Origin: Biscogniauxia marginata
Taxonomy: Eukaryota > Ascomycota > Sordariomycetes > Xylariales > Xylariaceae
NCBI GenBank assembly: GCA_022695795.1
Contig: MU404058.1
Coordinates: 558,001 to 622,000 of the forward strand
Length of the DNA stretch: 64,000 nt
Direction: 5' to 3'
Shown: positions 11,270 to 22,010 of the stretch, piece by piece
How positions within the stretch are numbered: the first letter of the stretch is position 1
How the letters are laid out: each line of letters starts with the position of its first letter
Notes under the pieces: generated by a model
The model's database searches: none
Told to the model about the DNA's origin: nothing
What the model saw: the letters and a program-made list of their open reading frames with translations, nothing else
Made by a program: the position numbers and the translations under genes

Positions 11270-13200
11270 ATAAAAGTCTATTATAGTTGTAGCTAAAAAG
11301 GAGTCACAAGAGGACATCTCGGAAGATCAATAAAAAGAAGCATCTAAGGAAGAAGAAAAGAAGGAGGAAGAAATACCTAAAAAAAAAGACAAACAAGCAA
11401 AATAATCCTTACCTCTTAAAAACAAATAACCACCTTTAAACGATAACGACCTTAACGACTTAAACGACAAAAATAATATAATAACCCCCGATATAAAGGG
11501 TTTTAAATTAATTATACTTAGTAAATATAATAAGTTAAACAATTTAAAAGGATTTTTAATTCAAGTTGGAACCTATTTACGGTTTTATTATAAAACGATT
11601 ACTACTAAGGAATAAAAGGTTTTCACGGTATCTTAACTCCTTACCGGAACCGCCTTAACCTGGTTTTAACCAGTGTTAAAAAACTATTTAGAAAACGGAT
11701 TAAACGCCCGAGAAAATACGAAGAAAGTTTTTAAGAATTATAAAGAATTTAAAAAACAACTTAGGTCTATATTTGGCAATTTAATCCTTAAGTAATAAGC
11801 CGAAACTCGACTTCACAAATTACGACAAGACAAAAAAGCTTTAAATTATGCTATTAAATTCAAAAAACTCGTAAGCTAATTATAACTACTTATTAAAAGC
11901 CTATACTATTTATTTTATTAAGGATTAAAGGACCATATAAAAGATAAATTATATAAAATAAACTTATATAAAAAAAGGAATCTAAAAAAGTTTAATAACT
12001 ACGTTATAATAGTAATTGCCATTAATAATAAAAACTTTAAACGGTACCTTAAAAAGAAAAAAACGGTATAACGAAGGAATAGCGATTAGCTAAAAAAAGG
12101 AAATCACAAAAGCGGTACCAAAACTAGGAAAAGCACTAAAACCAAGTTAAACCCTATTAAAATTAACGTTATTTAAAAAGAACAAAAAAAACGAGATAAA
12201 TTAACTATTAAGTGTTTTAATTACAAAAAAAAAGGATATTATAAAAACGAGTATCGAAGTCCTAAAAAACAAGAACTAAAAACAAGAGGGATTCTTTAAC
12301 CCGAGAAAAGAGTCGCCGAGGCAAGAGTTTAATTTAAAAATAACAAAAAAATAAACCAAGTATTTATTATTAGCACCATTAAAGCAAAAAAGATTAAAAA
12401 GACCCTTACAAAAAAAGTTTATAAATTTTATTAAGTTAACCGCAAGGATTATTTAAAAGATGACCACTCGTATTTAAAATATTTCACATTAAAACAAGCT
12501 AAATAAGAATATAACGAAAGCGAATTACTATATAAATACGATAATTATAAGCTAAAATATAACTTAAAAATTAAGTTAAACCATAGTGATTTACATTAAA
12601 GCCACTATAAAAACGACAAATACGAAACCTACTAGAGAAAAAGCCAGCATAACAACCTAAACTAGAGGTTTTATATAAATAATAATTGTAATGTCTATTA
12701 AAGCTTAAGGGAATATACATCGTTATATTAAAGCTTTTACATTAACGACGTCTATTAAATACACAAAAGTTCTAAAAATGAAGCCGGTTACTATCCTCAA
12801 AAACTAGAAAATAATGACATAAAAGAAAATAAGTATATTTATAATAACACCTCACGATAGCCACATTACCTTAAAGCATGTTATTTTCACCTAAGTTTCG
12901 AAAAAAGCTACAAAATAATGGCTAAAGGTTATATATGTTATACTTTGGTACTATGTAACGTACACGACTTGCTCGGAGTAGGTTTCGAGGAAGACGAGAT
13001 TAAGAAAGAATTATAAGAATTATGGAAGGAATTATATCTTTTATAATAACTCGAAAAACGAATTAAATACGACATTAATTTATTCGGCTTTATAAGAAAA
13101 CACTTAATAGAGTAACAAGCGAAAACACGTACGACTAAACAAAGCTATAAACGAATTATTAAAACATACCTCAAAAAAAAAGAAAAGTTTTTAAAAATTA
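11270..13200 (+). pseudogene. Element B gag, RIP-inactivated
   Basis: This is the former nucleocapsid/capsid protein. In one frame I read TYLRFYYKT (11571), LLTGTALTWF (11637-11666), typical of retrotransposon gag capsid domains, and a CCHC-type knuckle KCFNYKKKGYYKNEYRS (12210-12260). In that knuckle the first Cys survives and the second Cys, His and last Cys are Tyr. The same frame continues to INDVY and IHKSSKNEAGYYPQ near 12720-12800, a conserved Cys/His-type patch between knuckle and protease. TAA/TAG codons at former Gln or Trp positions break it. Start and end are estimates. Confidence 0.8.
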
Positions 13201-13299
13201 ATATAAACTTAAGGGGAGATATCGAGATACCCCTAGCAAGTAAACTCAAGAATTACTTCTTTTATTTAAGGATAATTTAGAACTTTAAAAAATTCTAAG

Positions 13300-16200
13300 T
13301 TAATAGAACGGACTTAAGTTATAAAAAAGCCCTCGAAAAAAAATTAAAGTTTTAATGTATAAAGTTTTATATAAAAGATAAACTTTTTACCCCTTATTAC
13401 GTAAAAAGAAATTAAAGAGATTATTTAAATAATAATTGCTAGAAACACGTTCTTATAAAAGCCTAAGAATAAAAGGACATCCGGGTTATAACAATTAAAA
13501 AAAAACTAAAAAAGAAGAGACGTAAAAAACCAAAAAACGGTAAAGGTTCTCGCTAGTAAGGTAATAAGAAGCCATGGATAATAAGTCTTTATATGAAGTC
13601 TAGTCGGGACTTAATAATATTATTATAATTAAAGTTAGGTATAATATAAGGAAGTATAAAGCCTTAATAGATTTAAGAACAAACAAAAGCTATGTCTTAA
13701 TAAAGATAGCTTAAAAAGACAGAATACTATAAATATATAAATAAAGTTTATATAGGTTATAGAACTTTAAAGAAAACATATTTAGTTACGAGAATAGTAA
13801 AGTGTTAAAAGAAATAATTCCTCTCTTAGTAACTATTTAAAGACATCTCGAATAAGTTATCTTTAATATTATATATATATTAAATCACGATATGATTTTA
13901 GGAATAAATTAGCTTAAAAGAAGTAATTCACAAATAAATTTCGAGATAGACACGCTTTATTAGGATTAAAAATAAGAGGAGTTAATTATTACGGGTTACG
14001 AGATAAGTACTATAAGTGACTTTAGAGAAACGAACGTAAAAACGAAATATATCGCTTATATAATTCAAGTAACTAAGCTTAAAGATTTAACGAAAAGAGT
14101 ACCGCGTGAATATTTCCGTTTTTATAAATTATTTAGAGATAAAATAAAGAAAGAATTATTAAAACATAGTTAATAGGATTATTAAATTTACTTTAAAGAA
14201 GGAAAATAGTTAAAATTATTTTTAGTATATTTTATAAATTAAGAAAAATAAGAAGCATTATAAAAGGGAATTTAAGAGGATCTTAATAAGGGATATATTT
14301 AAGAATTAAAATCCTCGTTAAGATACCTAGTAATTATAGTACTTAAAGTTAATAAAAACGGGAAGTAACGTGTCGATAAAGAAGGAAACCTAGTGTAGTA
14401 ACGAGTAATTAACTATTGACACCTTAATAAAATAACCAAGAAAAACGGGTACTTATTACTATTAATGAAATTTATAAGAGGATAAATTAATAAGGCTTAA
14501 ATCTTTATAGTATTAAACCTTCGCGATGGATATTATATAATTAAAATGGCTAAGGGACACGAATAATATATAGCTTTTTAAACGATATATGGACATTATA
14601 AGTATAAAGTTATGCCATTTAGACTTATTAATATACCTGCTATATTTTAATATATAATTATAATAGTTTTTCGCAAGTTTTTAAATAAATTTGTATTTAT
14701 TTACTTAGATAATATACTAATTTACTTAGAAAACGAGAAGAAACATAAAGAATATGTAAAGTAAGTGTTAAAAGCCTTGGAAAGGGTAAACCTACTTATT
14801 TATTTAATTAAAAGTGAATAGCATATTAAGAAACTAGATTATTTAGGATTTATAATAAGTCTAGGAGAAATTCGCATTTAAAAAGGAAAAATAGCAATAG
14901 TTAAGAATTAGCTAGAACCCAAAAATATCATAGATGTATACGTATTTCTTGGCTTTGTTAACTATGTTAAATAACTTATCAAAGATTTCAGGCGTATCGC
15001 TAAACCATTAACGGAACTAACTACCCTAGTAAAAACAAGAGAGGTTTTCTATTTCACTAAAAAAGCCAAATAGGCTTTTTAGTAGTTAAAAGAAGTTATA
15101 ACTAGTAAGGTTATATATAAACTTCCAAATGAAAATAAAAAGAAACGACTAAAGACAAACGCTTTAGATTTCGCCATTAAAGCAGTCTTAAAGCAATTAA
15201 AAGATAATAGGAAATGGTACCTAGTCGCGTACCTATTTAAAGCACTATATAGTGCTAAATTGAATTATTAAATTTATAATAAGGAACTATTAATAGTTAT
15301 TAAAGCACTAAAGAAATAGAAATCATAGCTTAATAGAACTAAGGAACCTATTAATATCTATTTAAACCATAAGAACCTTACACGATTTATAATAATATAA
15401 ACGCTTAATTAAAGATATAAGCATTAAATGATTTTCTTGTTTAAGTTCAATTTTAAAATCTAGCATATTAAGGGAAAGGAAAATATCCAAGTAGATCTTT
15501 TTAATAGAAAGAGAAATTATGAATCAAAAATCAATAAAAGAGATGTCTAGATGTTTAAATAACAAAATAACGAATTAGTTGTATTAACTTACATGCGAAT
15601 TAACATAGGAAACTAGAAATAACAGTTCAAAGAAAATTATAATTAAAAAAAAAAACAATTATAGTTTTAACAAGGATCTAGCGACGAACTTCTTTTATAT
15701 AAGGAAAAGGTATACGTATTAGAATAAGTATAGAACGAATTCGTTAAAGAATTTTATAAACATCCTTTATATAGCTACTAAGGGATTTTCAAAATAATGA
15801 AACGACTTTAAGAAGAATTCGACTTTCTAGGAATACGATAAATAGTTAAAAGAATTATGAAAAATTGTAATATTTATAATAAGGCTAAAGCATCCCGATA
15901 TAAACTATATAGATTATTATAATTAACCTAAATACCTAATAAAACGTGGTACATAATTATATGGGATTTTATAATGAAACTTTTAAAGTTAAAAGATCCT
16001 ACTATAGAAGTACCTTATAATAGCATATAAGTAATTGTTAATAGACTCATGAAATACGCCTATTTCTTACTATTTAACAAATTAAGTATAGTAAAATAAC
16101 TAGTTTTTAGTTTCTTAAGAGAGTATATTAATAAATATGGGTTACTAAAACGCGTTATTTTAAATAGAGACAAGTTATTTACGTTAAAATTTTGAATTAA

Positions 16201-17060
16201 CTTAATAAAACGAATAAAAATTAAATAAAAATTGTTTATAACGTATTATCCTTAAACGAACGGGTAAATAAAGAAACTAAACTAGATAATAGAATAGTAC
16301 TTACGAAGCTATATTAACTGGGAAATGAATAACTAGGTAGAACTGTTATTAATAGTTTAAATAGCATATAACATTTCGATTAATAAAGACATGAAAATGT
16401 CATTATACAAGGCAGTATATAGGTAAAAGGCGGAAGCTTAAAGACAACCAATCGAACTCACGGAAGTATTAAGAGTCGAAATAAAGGCCTCGAGAGTAGA
16501 AGTACTATTCAAAAAGATTTAGGTAGTATAATAATGGCTATAAAAAGAATTACAGTTTATTTAGGATAAAATAACAAAGTACTATAATAAAAAAAGAATT
16601 AAAGGACTAATTCTTAAAAGAGGAGATATAGTTTACTTGCTTCGCTAACGACAAGGTGTAACATTAAAAACACCTTAAATTAAAATAAAGCGACTTAATA
16701 AAAAACTTAAATTTAAGAAATTAGGATTATATAAAATCAAGAAAATTATTTTAAAAGTTAATTATAAGCTAGCACTATTAAAAGGATCTAAAATATATCT
16801 TATATTTTATATTTCGCTTTTAAAACCAATATTAAATAACGCTATACTAGAAAATCAACTAAAATTTAAAGAAAACCCTAATAAGTACGAAATAGAAAAA
16901 ATACTAGATTTAAAACGAATCGAAAGTTAATTATAATATTTTGTTAAATGAGAGGGTTACCTACTAAAAAAAAACATTTAAGAACCACTTAAGCATTTAA
17001 AGAATTTGACGAATGAACTTAAGAATTTTCACCGCTAAAACCTAGATCGTTTAAAGGGAT
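13300..17060 (+). pseudogene. Element B pol: PR-RT-RNase H-IN-chromodomain, RIP-inactivated
   Basis: The protease has a damaged DSG site (ALIDLRTN, 13660-13690) and MILGINWL (13862-13920). RT carries DGYYIIKMAKGHE, then VMPFRL, then VFIYLDNILIYL (14690-14730), in which the second Asp of the LDD site is Asn. RNase H has WYLVAYLF and KELLIVIKALKK (15150-15400). In integrase, HPLYSY and CNIYNKAK (zinc-binding part), WDFIMKL at 15962 and VNRLMKYAYF, an Asp-to-Asn change, lie in about 15700-16480. The chromodomain has YFVK*EGYL at 16937 and EPLKHLKNL, to 17050. All of pol is in one frame, different from gag. Many stops make it inactive. Confidence 0.88.
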
Positions 17061-17094
17061 TTAAAGACCCGGTTCGTGACTTAATCGAGACTAA

Positions 17095-17648
17095 TCAAAG
17101 GAGGGGAAAACCCCCGAAGCAAGTATGTCTTGCTTAGATTTAAGTTAACGTAACGATTCCTTCGTACGTTACTATTCTTTATTAAAACGCTATTACTCTG
17201 CCTTAAAAAGCTTTTACTTCTTTAACTTATTTAAATTTTTGAGTTTATACTAAATAAATTTTACTTCTCGCTTATAAAGAAACTTGAATTATCGGTTTAA
17301 GTGGAATATACGAGCCGAGAGCTTTTAAAGGCTTTAAAAAATACGTCGGTGTTTCTTAAAAGCCGTATATTTCTCTTTATTAACGCGTAGTTTTTTTAAA
17401 TAAATGTTTTTTAGGGAATTAAAAGAAATGCGATTTTCGTTACATTAAAAAATATTTATTTTAATATAATTTTAACATTTTTTACGACCTTTTAACATTT
17501 TATAAGTAAAGCCCTAATCGAAATAGCGGGAGCACGGCATAACTTCGAAACTAAACTCGGCGATCGCGGAAACTAATTCATAATAATATTTAATAGAACT
17601 CTTTTTTAAATCTAGTCGAGAACGTTTGGTTATTCTACTTAAAAACAT
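17095..17648 (-). pseudogene. Antisense Cys-rich accessory frame of element B
   Basis: It starts with ATG at 17648, 68 bp inside the 3' LTR, and runs opposite to pol toward the chromodomain. Residues early in the frame are MFLSRITKRSRLDLK. A second in-frame Met at 17540 opens MPCSRYFD, matching MPYSRCFD in element J. Near the C-terminus the block TKESLR (near 17150) and VFPSFD (near 17110) match J, K and A. The internal stops are consistent with RIP of Gln or Trp codons. I do not recognise an assigned function. The Cys pairs suggest a metal-binding head followed by a charged, probably helical body. Confidence 0.6.
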
Positions 17649-17700
17649 GGTGAATGATAGTAAGTATTAACTTAAAGCGTTTTAAAAACAAAACAAAATT

Positions 17701-17715
17701 AGAGAGGAGAAATAG
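17701..17715 (+). promoter_or_regulatory. Polypurine tract of element B
   Basis: AGAGAGGAGAAATAG lies immediately before the 3' LTR, as expected for the plus-strand primer. The same G/A-rich run ending AATAG or AATAA precedes the 3' LTR of A, F and G. Its complement follows the left LTR of E, J and K. Confidence 0.85.
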
Positions 17716-18179
17716 TATTACGAATTAATAGGGGTTAAAAAGGTGAATAGTTATATAAACACGGGTTACGTGATATATAGTAATATTCTCTGTGGCTTTT
17801 ACAAAGAACGAGAGAAAATAATTATATTTTCTTTTATTTTTATAAAGAATAAGAAAGAATGATTATATTTTTTATTGCTCTTATAAAGAATGAGAAAGAA
17901 TGATTAAAGATGTTAGGCATTATCTTAAAAGGAAATTTAATATAAGAAGAATAGGATTTCTCTTCTTTTTAGTTATTCATTCTAGTTTCTTAACTATTAA
18001 TTTAAAACTATAGTCATTTTTTGATACTATAGTGAAAGTACCTTAAAACCTTTTTAACGAACATAACAAGAAATTAATTGAACTAATTTTAACTCATTAT
18101 TACCTTTAAATCAAGAAAACCTAGTACGTACTCACCTGTGAAGTCAGCTGACTAGGAACACACAGGGAGGTTCGTTATA
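17716..18179 (+). repeat. 3' LTR of element B (464 bp)
   Basis: It has the same length and U3 repeat number as the 5' LTR. Differences in the aligned stretches I compared are transitions of the RIP type. TTACGTGA lies at 17766-17773. Two perfect palindromes occur in U5: AGTACGTACT (18123-18132) and AGTCAGCTGACT (18142-18153). Confidence 0.92.
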
Positions 18180-18197
18180 ACAAGGAGGTTCGTTACA

Positions 18198-19615
18198 AAA
18201 TTATAAATTAAAAATTAATAAAAAAGATATCTAAATATTTAAATAACAAAATAATAAATTTATTATATTTACTTATATATAAATTAACATAAAAAATTAA
18301 AAATAACGTTTTAAAAAAGGATATAATTAAAAAGAAAAGTAGTTATAATCGTAATAAGGATTTAATAACGAATTTTTTATATTAAGAAAAAGTTTATATA
18401 CCGGAATAAATCTAAAATAAATTTATTAAGAAATTTTCAAAACGTTAAAACAACTTTAAAAAAATCGATTTTTTAAAAATACGATAAATAATTAAAAAAG
18501 TTATAAAGAGTTATAACGTTTATAATAAAGCTAAAATATTACGATATAAACTATATAAATTATTATAATTAACTTAAATACATAATAAAGCATTATATAT
18601 AATTATATGGGATTTTATAATAAAACTTTTTAAGTTAAAAAACCTTATTATAAAAGTACTTTATAACAATATATAAGTAATTATTAATAAACTCATGAAA
18701 TATGCCTACTTTTTACCGTTTAATAAGTTAAATATAATAAAATAATTAGCTTTTAATTTCTTAAAAAAATACGTTAATAAATATAGATTATTAAAACGTA
18801 TTATTTTAAATAAAAATAAATTATTTATATTAAAATTTTAAACTAGCTTAATAAAACGAATAAAAATTAATAAAAGTTATTTATAACGTATTATTCTTAG
18901 TTAAACGAATAAATAAAGAAACTAAATCAAATAATAAAATAATATTTATAAAGTTATATTAACTAAGAAATAAATAACTAAGTATAATTACTATTAATAA
19001 CTTAAATAATATATAACACTTCGTTTAATAAGAATATAAAGATATTATTATACGAAACAATATACGATTAAAAACCAGAAATTTAAAAATAATTAATTAA
19101 ACTCATAATAACACCAAAAATCAAAACAAAAACCCTAAAAATAAAAGTACTATTTAAAAAGGTTTAAATAATATAATTATAATTATAAAAAGAATTATAA
19201 TTTACTTATTTCGTTAACGATAAAACGTATTAATAAAAACGCCTTAAATTAAAATAAAACGGCTTAATAAAAAACTTAAATTTAAAAAGTTAAAACTATA
19301 TAAAATTAAAAAAGTCGTTTTAAAAGTTAATTATAGACTTTTTTTTCTAAAAAAATCTAGAATATACCTCGTATTTTATATTTCATTCTTAAAACCAACA
19401 TTAAAAAACGCTTTACTAAAAAACTAATTAAAACTTAAAATAAATATTAAATTTAAAATAAATCGGTAATTAGTTATAATATTTTATTAAATAAAAAAAT
19501 TACTCACTCGAGAAAAACACTTAAAACCCATTTAATTACTTAAAAAACCTAATAAATAAACTTATAAATTTTTATTACTAAAACCTAAATCGATTAAAAG
19601 GGCTTAAAAGTTAAA
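18198..19615 (+). pseudogene. Element A pol, 3' part (integrase and chromodomain)
   Basis: This is the continuation of the pol interrupted at 10097. Sequence just after 18197 aligns with 15520 onward in element B. Integrase remnants lie at about 18380-19050, with WDFIIKLF near 18610 and KYAYF-like residues at 18700. The chromodomain remnant is at about 19440-19580. Decay is heavy, with the Cys, His and Asp positions mostly changed. It overlaps nothing else and is followed by the antisense frame. Confidence 0.68.
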
Positions 19616-20160
19616 GTCTTAACCTAAAAAAGATAAATTAAAAAAGGGAACGGCCTTGAAAGTAAATACACTTTACTCAAGCCGACGTAGCGATTCTTCC
19701 GTGTTTCGCTGCCCCTCGTTAAACCGCTATTGTTTTATTTCCACCTTTTCTTGCTTCTCTAGTTCTTTTAAAAATAAACCTTTTTTAAGAAATACGTTTT
19801 TACGCCTTTTAAGCAGGTCTTTTTAAAGCCGTAATTATTTAAAACGATTTACTTTTTTTTACGTTTCTTTTTAAAATACAAAAAAATAATTTTCACTTTT
19901 TTCTTTTTTATTTCACACTCTTTAAAGTACTTATTAATATAAAAAACCCATTATAAAGTCTTTATTATTAAATATAAAATAAATAATTAAAATAACCTTT
20001 AAATATATAATAAAAAGTTTTATTAAAATAAACATAACTTAAATAATAAAATACTTTAAAGCCAAATTAACGAATATATAAAATTTAATTATATAAAAGG
20101 TTTCGTTTTAAAAATGCGTTTTAATATATTAAAAAGGTTAAAAAAAGAGAAAAAAAGTAA
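19615..20160 (-). pseudogene. Antisense accessory frame of element A (remnant)
   Basis: The C-terminal part is still readable on the minus strand: NTEESLRRLE near 19670-19705, then FKAVPFFNLSFLG ending near 19620. This matches NTEESLR and VFPFFDW in K and J. The N-terminal Cys region (near 19900-20100) is too mutated to read, and no ATG remains at the expected place. It is identified by position and by the C-terminal block. Confidence 0.5.
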
Positions 20161-20233
20161 ACCTTGCGATAAAAAAACAAAACTTACTTATTTATTTATT
20201 TTTAAAATAAAAATCTTAAAAAGGGAAAAATAG

Positions 20234-20625
20234 TATTACGACTTACTTAAAACTAAAAAGGGACTTTTAATAAGAGGTTTATAAATTAATAACGAAATAA
20301 TTTCGAGTAATTATTTAAGTCGATCAAAAGTAAGATTTATTATGATTTAAATATAACTAAATCACGATAAATTTATATAAAACAATTAAGAAAAGTAATA
20401 AACTTTATTTCTAAAAAAGAATTATATAAAAAACCTAGAATTTCTTATATATTTAGTTATTAATTTAAAATTATAATAAAAATACCTTAAAATCTCTTTA
20501 ACGAATAAGACATTATAAATCTCTTGAATTAATCTTAATTCATTATTACCTTTAAATTAAGAAAACCTAGTATGTATTTACTTATGAAGTTAGTTAACTA
20601 GGAACACATAAGGAGGTTCGTCACA
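20234..20625 (+). repeat. 3' LTR of element A (392 bp)
   Basis: It follows the polypurine tract AAAAGGGAAAAATAG and begins TATTACGACTTACTTAA. The last part (R-U5, from about 20450) is the common block ending GGTTCGTCACA. The U3 (20234-20440) does not resemble the U3 of the 5' LTR at 5062. A TCACGATA at 20362-20369 may be a decayed E-box. Confidence 0.85.
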
Positions 20626-21078
20626 TTATAAACCTTATTAATTATTTTTTATATTATAATAAAAACTTTATAAAACTTTATATAAAGTAATATTTTTATT
20701 TTTAACGAATTATAAACATTATAAATATTTATTAATAAAATAAAAATATAAAAAAGAATTTATAAATTAATTAGTTTTATTAAGGTTTTTATATTATTTA
20801 AATTTTAAAAAATAATAATTTATAACTTTATATAAATTATAAAAAGCTTAATAAAGTAATAATTAAAAATCGTTAACGTGCCTTATAAACAAGTAAGCCA
20901 CGTAAGTAAATAAGCTAGTTTTTATAATTTTCGTAATTTTAATTATTAAAAAATATTTATAAAACATTAAAATTAATTAATAATTACTATTATTTAAATC
21001 GTTTTTTTTAGTTTTACGGTTTAAAAACTAAATACTTTTTTTATATTAAGTATTTAGTTTTTTAACATGTAATTTAAT

Positions 21079-21184
21079 TTAATAATAAATAAAATTAATA
21101 ATAAATAAAATTAATAATAAATAAAATTAATAATAAATAAAATTAATAATAAATAAAATTAATAATAAATAAAATTAATAATAA
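21079..21184. repeat. 16-bp tandem repeat, about 6.6 copies
   Basis: The unit TTAATAATAAATAAAA is repeated without spacers. The copies appear identical, implying recent slippage. Confidence 0.88.
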
Positions 21185-21804
21185 CTCTTTAAAATTAAAA
21201 TTATTAAATATTTTTTATTTATTATATAAATACGCGTATTATAATTAATTTAATTATATATATTATATCGTTTTTGTTTAAATTTTTAAGACTTCTTTTT
21301 TATTATTAATTATAATATTAATTTCTTAATTTATAAAGTTATTTTATATATTAATAATAAAGTAATTTTTATAAACTATTTATAAAAAAATTTTTTTAAA
21401 ATTTTTTAACTTTTTAAAATACTTAATTTATATTGAAATTAAAAAAAGAGATATATATATATATTTATATAAAGATTAATTAAAAAGTTTTTTTATAACG
21501 TAATAATAATAACGTTTTATTAAATCTTTTAATTAATTATTATATATTTTCTTTAAAATATTAAAACATATAAAATTAAACGATTATAACTTATATTACA
21601 AATAACTAAATATATAAAATATAATAATATTGAGTTTTTTATAATATCTTTTAAATTTTATAAAGTAATAACTTTTATAATTATTTAAAATTAATAAATA
21701 TTTAAAACTTTGTATTTAATCTTTAATATAAAAATTCAAATGTTTTATAAATTTTATATTAAATTTATTTATTATTTTATTTTTTATTTTTATTTTTTAA
21801 TAAT

Positions 21805-22010
21805 AATAAGTTATCGTGATAATACAAGTGTATATAAGGTGTATATAAATAGTAATAAATTATATAGAGAAAAGGGAGAAGCTTTACAAGTCGCAAACTT
21901 ACAAGCTTTATATATAAACCCTTATCTCCCTTATCTAAGCTATCTAGGGCTAAAACTTATAAGGTCCTTCGGACCTTTATAACTTTATATTAAATACCGG
22001 GCGCAAAAAA
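21805..22010. other. Short island spared by RIP, with a strong hairpin
   Basis: CpA and TpG are common here, unlike the flanks. Visible structure includes repeated ACAAGCTTTA-type words (21881-21920), a TCTCCCTTATC/GATAAG-type run, and the hairpin AAGGTCC-TTC-GGACCTT at 21961-21977, whose stem extends outward through TTATA/TATAA. It could be a small non-autonomous element, since RIP in known fungi spares short duplications, or a piece of unique DNA. No product is predicted. An AT-driven 90-codon frame crosses it. Confidence 0.45.

Larger units (their letters stand above)
10605..18179 (+). mobile_element. Element B: complete Ty3/Gypsy chromovirus (7,575 bp)
   Basis: Both LTRs are 464 bp (10605-11068, 17716-18179). 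The target duplication is ATAAG (10600-10604) and ACAAG (18180-18184), differing by one RIP-type transition. The order is 5' LTR, self-complementary primer site, gag, protease, RT, RNase H, integrase, chromodomain, antisense Cys-rich frame, polypurine tract and 3' LTR. It is less mutated than A, F or G, so motifs are easiest to read here. It inserted into the end of a solo LTR. It is non-autonomous because every frame has stops. Confidence 0.93.
10098..18197 (+). mobile_element. Solo LTR split by element B
   Basis: The first part (10098-10604) starts TGTTACGAACCGACC and is the same U3 type as the LTRs of element F. It carries three 45-bp U3 repeat units and TCACGTGA (10202-10209). It stops 13 bp before its end. 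The last 13 bp, GAGGTTCGTTACA, resume at 18185 after element B and the duplication ACAAG. The composite LTR is about 520 bp and sits in the pol of element A. AAAT flanks both ends (10094-10097 and 18198-18201), consistent with a short target duplication. Confidence 0.88.
5062..20625 (+). mobile_element. Element A: oldest-looking Ty3/Gypsy chromovirus, mosaic LTRs
   Basis: The order is LTR, gag, pol, chromodomain, polypurine tract (20219-20233), LTR, read on the plus strand. The interior is collinear with the other copies in the window once two inserts are removed: an LTR at 8151-8674 and the block 10098-18197. Without them it is about 6.9 kb. The 5' and 3' LTRs share the R-U5 end but their U3 regions do not align, and the flanking bases (AAAAA and TTATA) are not a duplication. 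It is therefore probably a recombinant of two related elements. It is the most heavily RIPped copy in the window. Confidence 0.8.

Noticed and set aside
12700..13300. Programmed ribosomal frameshift between gag and pol
   Set aside because: The frame offset is not the same in all copies, and the DNA is too mutated to identify a slippery site.
21710..21982. 90-codon frame in AT-rich DNA
   Set aside because: Composition is Ile/Phe/Tyr/Lys-driven, with no motif. The second half crosses the unmutated island by chance.
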